A stretch of 64,000 nt of DNA from Bacillota bacterium (lineage in GTDB: Bacteria > Bacillota > Clostridia > Lachnospirales > Lachnospiraceae). The number at the start of each line of letters is the position of its first letter. Position 1 is the stretch's first letter. The notes under the pieces are model-generated. The model worked only from the letters and a program-made list of their open reading frames with translations, had not been told where the DNA came from and made no database searches. The DNA is taken from positions 90,281-154,280 of the forward strand of contig JAEZZO010000004.1 in NCBI GenBank assembly GCA_023418475.1, read 5' to 3'. Shown here in pieces: positions 1-7,633 of the stretch. The translations under genes were made by a program, and so were the position numbers.

Positions 1-300
1 GCAGGTGCCGGAACCGGATTAATACTTGCATCTATAATAATCTGGATTAAAAATAAAAATATATTAACCAATGAAGAAAAGATAAAAAAAAGCAGATTAA
101 ACTGTACGGATGAAAGAATTCAGGAAATCAATGGAAAAGCATTTCGGGCGGCAACCGTTATTTTATTAATCGGAATTTATGCATTTGCTCTGATTGGAGG
201 ATTGTTCTATCCGTTGTTGGCAACTGCAATGCTGCCGCTGGTTTTTATCTTTATGGCCGGTTATATTATTTCCTTTTTGATCTATGAAAAAAGGATGTAA
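1..300 (+). CDS. Integral membrane protein, 3' part (cut by window edge)
   Basis: The left edge removes the start; 99 residues and the stop remain, open from base 1. Hydrophobic spans lie at about residues 6-16 and 52-92, the latter long enough for two helices. Between them is a charged loop containing DERIQEINGKA. A 'DER.QEI..KA' loop followed by a helix pair is typical of small DUF2178-like membrane proteins, which often sit beside an XRE-type regulator. That family assignment is an inference and no activity can be given. The next gene also encodes a small membrane protein, so the two may act together. Confidence 0.6.
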   Translation, partial: AGAGTGLILASIIIWIKNKNILTNEEKIKKSRLNCTDERIQEINGKAFRAATVILLIGIYAFALIGGLFYPLLATAMLPLVFIFMAGYIISFLIYEKRM

Positions 301-420
301 TAATCGGAGAGAAAATTAAGAGCTGCAGCTGAGAGCTGCATAAGTTTGAAACATCCTTATGCTGCAGAAGGCTTGGGATGGGTATATAATATTCATCCCG
401 TCATATTTAGATGAAAGAAA

Positions 421-627
421 GTGCAGACAAGTAAAATGAAGAGAACCTTGATAAAATTATGTATGCCGCTTGGACTACTTATATTTGCTACCTATCGAAT
501 TGCTAATCATTTTATAGCAATACCTGATATACTTGCGTGTCCTGCCTGCTATATTAGTATCACCTTAATGCTGCTTGGTGTATTTTACCATGGCTGGTGC
601 TTTGGAAAGCATAAAAATCCCTATTGA
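421..627 (+). CDS. Small membrane protein of unknown function
   Basis: This is a 68-residue protein. Two hydrophobic stretches (about 14-30 and 38-56) are joined by a short loop with the pair CPACY, and the tail is basic (GKHKNPY). The start is taken as GTG at 421 because an AAAG-rich site precedes it; an in-frame ATG at 436 has no ribosome site and would still keep both helices. I do not recognise the family. The Cys-Pro-Ala-Cys motif could bind metal or form a disulphide, but this is speculation. Confidence 0.5.
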   Translation: MQTSKMKRTLIKLCMPLGLLIFATYRIANHFIAIPDILACPACYISITLMLLGVFYHGWCFGKHKNPY

Positions 628-632
628 TTGCT

Positions 633-667
633 AATTACAATTCCTGTCTCATAAAAAAATTGTAATT
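633..667. terminator. AT-rich inverted repeat after the small membrane gene
   Basis: Perfect 10-bp arms (AATTACAATT at 633-642, AATTGTAATT at 658-667) enclose a 15-base loop ending in an A-run. It follows the stop at 627 and overlaps the -35 of the next gene. It may be a weak terminator or an operator for mtnN. Confidence 0.35.
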
Positions 668-688
668 CGACTTGCAATGAGCTAAAAT
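660..688 (+). promoter_or_regulatory. Putative promoter of mtnN
   Basis: TTGTAA (660-665), a 17-bp spacer and TAAAAT (683-688) match the vegetative sigma-A pattern and stand 42 bases before the chosen mtnN start. Confidence 0.55.
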
Positions 689-729
689 GGTAGCATTGAA
701 TACAGTAAGATGCGGAGGCAGTGAAGGAA

Positions 730-1428
730 ATGAATAAAATTGCAATTATAGGAGCTATGGATGAGGAAGTACAGATATTAAAAAGCAGAATGCGCAGTAT
801 TACTGTGAAGACGATTGCATCGATGGATTTTTACGAAGGTCTGTTGCTGGGGAAAGAGGTCGTTGTAGTGCGCTGTGGTATTGGTAAGGTTAATGCAGCA
901 GTTTGCACCCAGATACTGGTTGACTGTTATCAAATAGAAGCGATTATTAATACAGGAGTAGCAGGTTCTTTGCGAAATGAAATAGAGATTACCGATATTG
1001 TTCTTTCAACAGATACGCTGCAGCATGATGTGGATGCTACCGGTTTCGGATACGAACATGGTATAATACCACGAATGCACAGCTCGGTTTTTCCGGCGGA
1101 TGAAAAATTGATGAAACTAGCCAAAGAAATATGTGAAGAAGTAATCCCATCCGTAGGAGTACACACCGGAAGAGTAGTAAGTGGTGATCAATTTATCTCT
1201 GACAGTGCTAAAAAAGTCTGGCTGGTAGATAAATTCGCCGCATACTGCACCGAGATGGAAGGAGCAGCCATTGCCCAGGCAGCTTACTTAAACAATATCC
1301 CATTCCTCATTATTCGGGCAATTTCTGACAAAGCTGACCATAGTGCCGAGATGGACTACGGAGAATTTGAAAAACTAGCCATCGTTAATACCGTAAAGCT
1401 TCTGGAAGGGTTACTTGCCAGGCTATAA
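730..1428 (+). CDS. mtnN: 5'-methylthioadenosine/S-adenosylhomocysteine nucleosidase
   Basis: The enzyme cleaves adenine from methylthioadenosine, S-adenosylhomocysteine and 5'-deoxyadenosine in the cytoplasm, salvaging methionine and relieving inhibition of methylation. The N-terminus reads IAIIGAMDEEV, carrying the family's catalytic glutamate. TEMEGAAIAQ and RAISDKAD near the end match the other substrate-binding Glu and the catalytic Asp loop. The length (232 aa) is normal. ATG at 730 is preferred over GTG at 721 because GGAGG at 714-718 lies 11 bases before it but only 2 before the GTG. It appears monocistronic, with its own promoter and a terminator at 1451. Confidence 0.93.
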   Translation: MNKIAIIGAMDEEVQILKSRMRSITVKTIASMDFYEGLLLGKEVVVVRCGIGKVNAAVCTQILVDCYQIEAIINTGVAGSLRNEIEITDIVLSTDTLQHDVDATGFGYEHGIIPRMHSSVFPADEKLMKLAKEICEEVIPSVGVHTGRVVSGDQFISDSAKKVWLVDKFAAYCTEMEGAAIAQAAYLNNIPFLIIRAISDKADHSAEMDYGEFEKLAIVNTVKLLEGLLARL

Positions 1429-1450
1429 TAAAGAAAGAACTACAATACCA

Positions 1451-1495
1451 CATGCTGCCGGTCCTGATCGCTTCGATAACCGGTAGCATGTTTTA
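1451..1495 (+). terminator. Intrinsic terminator of mtnN
   Basis: Twelve-base arms (CATGCTGCCGGT and ACCGGTAGCATG, one G-U pair) are followed by TTTT. Confidence 0.8.
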
Positions 1496-1501
1496 TTTAT
1501 G

Positions 1502-1572
1502 GAAAAGTTCGTCCTATGAAATAAAGACTCTCCGGGGGAACACAGCAATGGAATATGAATAGACTGTGAGAG
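1502..1572 (+). repeat. Dispersed post-terminator repeat, copy A (partial)
   Basis: The segment AAGTTCGTCCTATGAAATAA followed by a CTCCGGG box recurs at 22731 and 54925. This copy begins a few bases after the mtnN terminator and is recognisable only in its first part. Orientation is the same as the upstream gene in all three cases. Confidence 0.6.
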
Positions 1573-1616
1573 GTAACTATATTGCATATAATACCAAAAG
1601 TTTTGCAATTCCTACC

Positions 1617-1644
1617 TTGTGAAATATTTCAAATAAAGTATAAT
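1617..1644 (+). promoter_or_regulatory. Putative promoter of the MoxR operon
   Basis: TTGTGA (1617-1622), a 16-bp spacer and a perfect TATAAT (1639-1644). Transcription would start near 1651, which excludes the in-frame ATG at 1646 as the translation start and favours ATG 1664 or 1685. Confidence 0.55.
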
Positions 1645-1663
1645 TATGGAAGAGGATAACAGA

Positions 1664-2623
1664 ATGGATAAAGGGGCGTGCAGTATGGAAAATCAGGAAA
1701 AAGTTCAGGAAATGATAAGGAATATGGAACATATAATTGTTGGGAAGAGAGAGGTTATTGAAAATACCTTGGTTACCCTTCTGGCAGGAGGTCATCTTCT
1801 ATTGGAGGATGTGCCGGGCGTGGGAAAGACAACTCTTGCTAAAACCCTGGCTCAAACAATTGATTGTGGATTTACAAGAATTCAATTTACTCCGGATACA
1901 TTACCAAGTGATATTACCGGGTTATCCGTCTATAACATGCAATCCGGAAAATTTGAGTATTCCAAGGGAGCTATTATGAATAATATCATACTGGCAGATG
2001 AGATTAACCGTACCTCACCAAAAACCCAGGCAAGCCTGCTGGAGGCAATGGAGGAGAAACAAGTTACAGTGGATGCAATTACCTATTCGCTTAGCAATCC
2101 ATTCATGGTAATTGCCACTCAAAATCCCATAGATTATCTTGGAACGTATAATCTGCCGGAAGCGCAGCTGGATCGCTTTATGATGAAGATTTCAATCGGT
2201 TATCCGCAGGCAGGAGATGAGAAGGTTATGGCAGATCGTTTTTTAAACCATAAGCTGACGAGGAAACTGGAGGCCGTAGTGGATGGCGAGACAGTGCTCC
2301 GGATGCAGAAGGAAGTGGAAGAGGTTAAAGTTAATCAGGATTTGATTACTTTTGCCACTGCTATTATACAAAAGACGAGAAGTGACAGTAATATTGCACT
2401 TGGAGCAAGTCCCAGAGCGACTCTGGCATTGCTGCGTGCGGCTCAGGCATTGGCGTATCTGAAAGGGAGAAATTACAGTATACCGGATGATATTATGAAG
2501 CTTGTGCCACAGGTTTTATCGCATCGTATGATCCTGTCTCCGGAAGCCAGATTGTCACAGCTTAAAATCGATAGAATATTAAAAAATATTGTCGCTAAAA
2601 TTCCGGTTCCGGTATTTTCTTAG
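1664..2623 (+). CDS. MoxR-family AAA+ ATPase
   Basis: MoxR ATPases act as chaperones that mature or assemble partner proteins, here probably the DUF58 and transglutaminase proteins encoded just downstream. Walker A is GVGKTTLAK and Walker B is ILADEINRT, followed by the sensor region VIATQNP and a C-terminal lid with GASPRATLALLRAAQA. The size is normal (about 320 aa). The start is set at ATG 1664, which has AGAGG eight bases upstream; ATG 1685 with AAGGGG is equally possible, and 1646 would sit on the promoter's transcription start. Nineteen bases separate it from the next gene. Confidence 0.92.
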   Translation: MDKGACSMENQEKVQEMIRNMEHIIVGKREVIENTLVTLLAGGHLLLEDVPGVGKTTLAKTLAQTIDCGFTRIQFTPDTLPSDITGLSVYNMQSGKFEYSKGAIMNNIILADEINRTSPKTQASLLEAMEEKQVTVDAITYSLSNPFMVIATQNPIDYLGTYNLPEAQLDRFMMKISIGYPQAGDEKVMADRFLNHKLTRKLEAVVDGETVLRMQKEVEEVKVNQDLITFATAIIQKTRSDSNIALGASPRATLALLRAAQALAYLKGRNYSIPDDIMKLVPQVLSHRMILSPEARLSQLKIDRILKNIVAKIPVPVFS

Positions 2624-2642
2624 TGACGGATAGGATGCTGCC

Positions 2643-3836
2643 ATGAAAATAAACCGACTGATCTGTATTCTGTTTATCATAGGAAGCGGTGTGTTTGCCT
2701 CCTGTTATGGGGGTGGTTTTTCTTATGCTCTTTTTTATCTGTCACTATTGGCTCCTGTCATAGCATTTCTTTATACACTATATGTTTATGCGCGGTTTAA
2801 AATCTATCAGTCAATTGATAGCCGTTTGGTTGTAAAAGGCGACTGGACGCGGTATTCCTTCGTAGTGGCAAATGAAGACTTTATTACGTTTCGTAACATA
2901 AAAGTTAACTTTTTAAGCGATAAATCCAAGATTGAAGCAGCAAACAGGACAATTGAATACAGCTTGCTTCCCGGCGAGGAAGAGCGGTTGGAAACAAGAA
3001 TGAAGTGTAACTTTCGCGGGGAATATTATGTCGGGGTGGATTCCATAGAGGTTACAGATTTTCTCTATCTTTTTTCAATTAAATATCCGCTGATTTCAAA
3101 GTTAAAAGCAATTGTGTATCCAAGAGTGGTTAAGCTGGAACGCCTTGCAATAGCTCCACCTCAAACAGATGTAAAGAACCCTGTAAAATTCGATAATTTT
3201 AATGGAGAAGAGCTGGATACAGAGGTAAGAAAGTATTATCCGGGAGATTCCAGGAAGAGAATACACTGGAGGGCATCTGCGAAAATGCATGAACTGGTCA
3301 GCCGGAAATATCAGTATATTCCAAAGGCAGAGATCATAATATTCATGGATCTTATGAAAATACAGGAAGACGATATGAAGGTGGTGATGGCGGAAGATAA
3401 AATTATTGAGAGTGCCCTGGCAATATCTGATTATTATGCATCCATTAATACGCCATCGGAGATAATTTATGAACAAAGAGGGGTAAACGTAGCTTATGTT
3501 ACCACCAGGGAAGATTTTAACACATTTTATAGGGTATGTGCTTCTATCCGTTTTAGCAGCTTAGTTCCGGTTGAGAATATGATGAGCGAAAGGCTTCTAA
3601 TGGGAGCAGAGGGCATGTTTTGTATTGTAGTTACGCATTTTCTTACAAAAGCACTCTATATAGTTTCACTGCAGGCTGTTTCAAACGGTTGTCATGTCAG
3701 CATTTTATATATTAGCGACGATATATCACAGGAAAGCAAGAATTTACAGAATGGGATGAAATTATCCGGTATTTGTGTATATCAGATCATGGCAGAGACA
3801 GAGATTGGCGATGTTCTTTCGGGCATAGCGGTATAA
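2643..3836 (+). CDS. DUF58 domain-containing protein
   Basis: This is a membrane-anchored protein of 397 aa with two adjacent N-terminal helices (about residues 5-22 and 27-48). An extracytoplasmic beta-rich part follows, then the DUF58 signature GDSRKRIHWRASAKMHELV (about residues 195-213), which continues into a vWA-like fold. DUF58 proteins are almost always encoded between a MoxR ATPase and a TgpA-like transglutaminase, as here, and are thought to be the MoxR substrate or partner. The exact role is unknown; links to cell-envelope integrity are an inference from the operon type. Confidence 0.88.
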   Translation: MKINRLICILFIIGSGVFASCYGGGFSYALFYLSLLAPVIAFLYTLYVYARFKIYQSIDSRLVVKGDWTRYSFVVANEDFITFRNIKVNFLSDKSKIEAANRTIEYSLLPGEEERLETRMKCNFRGEYYVGVDSIEVTDFLYLFSIKYPLISKLKAIVYPRVVKLERLAIAPPQTDVKNPVKFDNFNGEELDTEVRKYYPGDSRKRIHWRASAKMHELVSRKYQYIPKAEIIIFMDLMKIQEDDMKVVMAEDKIIESALAISDYYASINTPSEIIYEQRGVNVAYVTTREDFNTFYRVCASIRFSSLVPVENMMSERLLMGAEGMFCIVVTHFLTKALYIVSLQAVSNGCHVSILYISDDISQESKNLQNGMKLSGICVYQIMAETEIGDVLSGIAV

Positions 3837-3883
3837 ATAAATATAATCAGAGAAAGAGTAGGCAATTGGGGGATTGATTATTC

Positions 3884-6307
3884 ATGGGAAAGAAGCGGGA
3901 GAAACTTAATCAGGCATATCATATCATATTAAGCATTGCACTTACCTGGGCGCTTGTATTGGCTGTTAACCAATATTATCAGCTTAGAGTATCGGTAATA
4001 CAGATTATTACTTTTTCTGTTCTTCCTGTTTTCGCTATTTTTATCATAGATATTTATAAAAAGAACCTGATCAGTTATCTTATTCTACTATGCAGTATTC
4101 CGTTTTTAGTCCTTGTATTCTGGTTAACAAAGCAAAATCCGCTGCATTTGCTGCAGGACTGGCTGAACTGGTGTTACTATTATAATGGGTCAGAAGAATT
4201 GTATAATGGATTTTATGCAGGATTTGCCGCCCTATCTGCTGCAATTGCCGGGGCAATACTATTGTATGTTTTCACGAAGCTGCAATGGGCAAAAATAATT
4301 TTAGGGGCTGTGATCTTTTGTATACTAATAACGCTCAGCATTCAGAAGGTGGATATAAATAAAACAGTAATTGGTATCAGCATCTTTTATAGCATGACAA
4401 TTATTGTTGAACTTTCCAGCATGATATACAGTAAGAAAACAGGAAAACTGGATAAAAAAGAAGGAATGTTTTATCTTGCTCCGATTTGCCTTATACTGGC
4501 AGTATTATCCATTAGCTTTCCCTCCAAAGCAGAGCCGATTAGATGGAATACGATTAGGAAAGTATACAATGGTATGGCGGAACAATTTTCATTATGGGGT
4601 ACGGATCTTAAATATTATTTTGGTAACAGTAGCAGCGTATTCTCGATTAATTTGGCAGGATATTCTGAAAACCCAGGAGAGCTAAGCGGGGGAAAGGTAG
4701 TAAAGAATTCCGGAGTTGCACTTAAAATATCGGGTTTAGACAAAGAGGAAACAGTATATCTGATGGGATCTGTCAGCAATGTATATACCGGCAGCCGTTG
4801 GAATAAAGAGCAGGAGGAAAATGGCTTAGGGAAAGAAGAATATTTTCTGGAGTATACGGAATTATACAATGCTTTGGCAAGACAGAAGCTGGAAACATTG
4901 GAGAACAACCAATTTCTAGAAAAAAACACAATTCGTATAAAATATAATAATATAAAGACAAAAACATTTTTTTATCCGCTTAGTACAAGTAAATATGAAT
5001 TTACATATAGTAACAAAGAGCTTGCACTTGATGCACCTTCGGTAACTTTTCGTAAAGCATACGGAAAAGGGATATCCTACAGTACCAATTACTATCAGAT
5101 GAATTTGCAGGGGAAGGCATTCATTCAAATGCTTCAAAGTGCTGATGCATTCTCTTATGAGAATAAGTATGAACTCAATCCGGAATCCGCTGCATGGCTG
5201 CAGAAAAATGTATTGTTTAGTGACGGCAGTACAGATTTACAGAAGGATCAAAAGAACTATGAGATGTTAAAAAAGTATGCTAAGCGGATGAAAAGCCAAT
5301 ATAGTGCCCTTCCGGCAGAATTGCCGGAAAGAGTGCGTAAGCTTGCGCAAAAAATAACGAAGAACTATACGACGAAATACGATAAATTAAAAGCAATTGA
5401 GGCATTTCTATTAAACTATACCTATACATTGACGCCGGGGGAGGTTCCGGAGAATGAGGACTTTACAGATTATTTTCTGTTTGAGAGCAGGAAAGGTTAT
5501 TGCACTTCCTTTGCAACGGCAATGGCTGTTCTAAGCAGGTGCATCGGTGTACCCTCCAGATATGTGGAAGGCTTTGTTGCCCGTTATGGAGACAGGGATG
5601 AGGATGGTTATTGTTCTGTAAAAAACAGTCAGGCACATGCATGGGCAGAAGCTTATCTGGAAGGCATCGGATGGATACCCTTTGAAGCAACACCTACTTT
5701 CTATGATGTACGTTATAACGAGTGGAAAGAATACAACGGAGCAGCCAATAGTGTTGTAAACAATACGGATTTAACGCATATGTATGAAGACTATGCACAC
5801 CAACAGATTGTGCTTGACCAGCAGGACGAGGATATTGCGGTATCTGAAAATAAGGATAGCAGGATGAAAATCCTGAAAGAAGTATTAATCTACACAGCAG
5901 CACTATTGGTAGTTGTGTCGGCAATACTTGGATATTATTTTATTATGGTATGCCGTTACCGGAATACATATCGGAAAGCTAATTGTAACGGTAAAATGTA
6001 TATGTTATTTTTACGTATTTTATATTTGCTTCGAAGGGAGGGCTTTGCACTCGGACAGCAGGAAACAGTGCTTATGCTGGCGGAAAGGGTGAAGGACCGT
6101 TACAAATATGAGAAAATTGATTTTTACGTAATAGCCGAAATCTATATGCGTTATCGGTACGGAGAATGCGAAATCCGGGAGAAAGAACTTAATCAGGCGA
6201 ATACTTTTTGCAAAGGATTATGGAATAAACAAAGAAAAGAAGAACACCGGTTTAAGATGTGGTTTAGAGAATTCATGTTTCTGGCCAAAAAAGGTAGGTA
6301 TTGGTAA
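3884..6307 (+). CDS. TgpA-like membrane transglutaminase/protease
   Basis: An 807-residue protein whose N-terminal third holds at least five membrane helices. An extracytoplasmic region and a transglutaminase-like core follow, with Cys540 in RKGYCTSFATAMA, His585 in QAHAWAEAYL and then WIPFEATP. A final helix near residue 670 is followed by a cytoplasmic DUF4129-like tail. The Cys-His pair and the family's usual acidic third position are present, so the enzyme should be active as a papain-fold hydrolase or cross-linker outside the membrane. It closes the MoxR-DUF58-TgpA operon. The start ATG 3884 has GGGGGA 13 bases upstream, a rather long spacing. Confidence 0.88.
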   Translation: MGKKREKLNQAYHIILSIALTWALVLAVNQYYQLRVSVIQIITFSVLPVFAIFIIDIYKKNLISYLILLCSIPFLVLVFWLTKQNPLHLLQDWLNWCYYYNGSEELYNGFYAGFAALSAAIAGAILLYVFTKLQWAKIILGAVIFCILITLSIQKVDINKTVIGISIFYSMTIIVELSSMIYSKKTGKLDKKEGMFYLAPICLILAVLSISFPSKAEPIRWNTIRKVYNGMAEQFSLWGTDLKYYFGNSSSVFSINLAGYSENPGELSGGKVVKNSGVALKISGLDKEETVYLMGSVSNVYTGSRWNKEQEENGLGKEEYFLEYTELYNALARQKLETLENNQFLEKNTIRIKYNNIKTKTFFYPLSTSKYEFTYSNKELALDAPSVTFRKAYGKGISYSTNYYQMNLQGKAFIQMLQSADAFSYENKYELNPESAAWLQKNVLFSDGSTDLQKDQKNYEMLKKYAKRMKSQYSALPAELPERVRKLAQKITKNYTTKYDKLKAIEAFLLNYTYTLTPGEVPENEDFTDYFLFESRKGYCTSFATAMAVLSRCIGVPSRYVEGFVARYGDRDEDGYCSVKNSQAHAWAEAYLEGIGWIPFEATPTFYDVRYNEWKEYNGAANSVVNNTDLTHMYEDYAHQQIVLDQQDEDIAVSENKDSRMKILKEVLIYTAALLVVVSAILGYYFIMVCRYRNTYRKANCNGKMYMLFLRILYLLRREGFALGQQETVLMLAERVKDRYKYEKIDFYVIAEIYMRYRYGECEIREKELNQANTFCKGLWNKQRKEEHRFKMWFREFMFLAKKGRYW

Positions 6308-6313
6308 TAACGT

Positions 6314-6367
6314 GATTATAGGGAAATTATAACTGATAGGCAGTTATAATTTCCCTATAATCTTTTT
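6314..6367. terminator. Strong bidirectional terminator
   Basis: Perfect 22-bp arms (6314-6335 and 6341-6362) surround a 5-base loop, followed by CTTTTTATT. It serves the transglutaminase gene and, read on the other strand, lies at the end of the converging spoIID gene. Confidence 0.88.
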
Positions 6368-7325
6368 ATTCGGATAGATTTGCGACAGAAACACCGGTAT
6401 AATAATGCGTAAGAATAGCGGTATAATCAGAGCCTTCTTCAGCCATTGCATTGGCACCATACTGGCTTAGACCAATACCATGCCCGGAGCCGTTACAAAT
6501 GATACGAACCTTTTTTTCATATTCTTCCATATAAAAATGATTAGAGGGCAATCCGATCACTTTTGCAAATTCTTCTCCTGAAACGGTTTTATCACCCAGC
6601 TCAATTTTGAGCACATAACCGGCACTGTCACGCGAAGCTACGGTAACTTCTTTTAAAAACGATTCTTCTTTTAGATTAAGGTTATTATAGTATCGATTAA
6701 GAAGGGTAATCAAGTCAGCCGGCTTATACTCATTTATTTTTAAATAGTTGGTGGAGGTAACATCCTGCTTGCTGGAAACACTCACCAAATAGGGAACATC
6801 AATACCCCAGGCTTCTGAGGCATTTCGTGTGAAGCCGGAGCCGGTATCAAAAAATACAGGCAGAATTAGAGAACCTTTATAGAGAAGCACCTTATTTTTT
6901 GTTCCATAAACAGCATTTTCAAGTTTGGTAAAGTAAGCATGGTAATCGGCTTCCCCCCAATATTCCTCCAGTGAATCTAAACTGATATAGGAAAGACCCA
7001 GCTCAGAGGTTGTAAAACTGGTTTTGGCCGGATTATCTCTGGTCAGAAGAGTTGCATTATATAAGGCATAGGTACGCGCAATGACAGCCTGTGCCTTCAA
7101 AGCATCCATCTGGTAGCCTGCAGGCATGTTGGCGGCAACAACACCTAGCAGGTAGTCTTCAAAGGAAAGCTCACTCTTTGATCCATTTGCATCGTAATAG
7201 ACGGAGAAGCTCATCGCCTCAAGTGAATCAGTTACTTTATTTTCTTTTACTAACATTGTTAATATAAAAGGAATTAGAAGTACCAGAACACATACCGTTA
7301 CGGTTTTAATCAGTATTTTTTTCAT
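6366..7325 (-). CDS. spoIID: Stage II sporulation protein D (SpoIID/LytB domain)
   Basis: SpoIID is a membrane-anchored lytic transglycosylase that, with SpoIIP and SpoIIM, thins septal peptidoglycan during engulfment of the forespore. One N-terminal helix (about residues 4-23) is followed by the SpoIID domain with SFEDYLLGVVAANMP, LKAQAVIARTYAL and the C-terminal GSGHGIGLSQYGANAMA. Start ATG 7325 is chosen over 7349 because TTTGGAGGTGTT directly precedes it. The 319-aa size fits the family. The gene is alone, convergent with the preceding operon; no clear sigma-E promoter could be read. Confidence 0.9.
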   Translation of the reverse strand: MKKILIKTVTVCVLVLLIPFILTMLVKENKVTDSLEAMSFSVYYDANGSKSELSFEDYLLGVVAANMPAGYQMDALKAQAVIARTYALYNATLLTRDNPAKTSFTTSELGLSYISLDSLEEYWGEADYHAYFTKLENAVYGTKNKVLLYKGSLILPVFFDTGSGFTRNASEAWGIDVPYLVSVSSKQDVTSTNYLKINEYKPADLITLLNRYYNNLNLKEESFLKEVTVASRDSAGYVLKIELGDKTVSGEEFAKVIGLPSNHFYMEEYEKKVRIICNGSGHGIGLSQYGANAMAEEGSDYTAILTHYYTGVSVANLSE

Positions 7326-7633
7326 AACACCTCCAAAACGCTGCGACATTTTACATGCTTTGGCATCTTATCATTACATTATATTTACAGAGAGAGAGAA
7401 TATGCTTTTTATTCTGGAGTTGTCCCATGAATTATATAATTATGATTAGTAATGATTACAAATTCTAAACCTGAAAAAAGATTGTGCCGAACGGATTATA
7501 TTTTTTATTTAAGGATTATTTAATAAATTGCCAGTTACAATCAGATTAATAAGGGCAGATAATTGTGAAGCTTAAGAATTAGGATAGTTCTATAATTGTT
7601 TACCGGATTAAGGTTAAGGAAAGGGGAAAGGAA
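7326..7633. other. AT-rich divergent intergenic region
   Basis: This separates spoIID (minus) from the first ABC permease (plus). Apart from TATAAT at 7591-7596 without a good -35, I see no clear regulatory site, repeat or small gene. Confidence 0.4.
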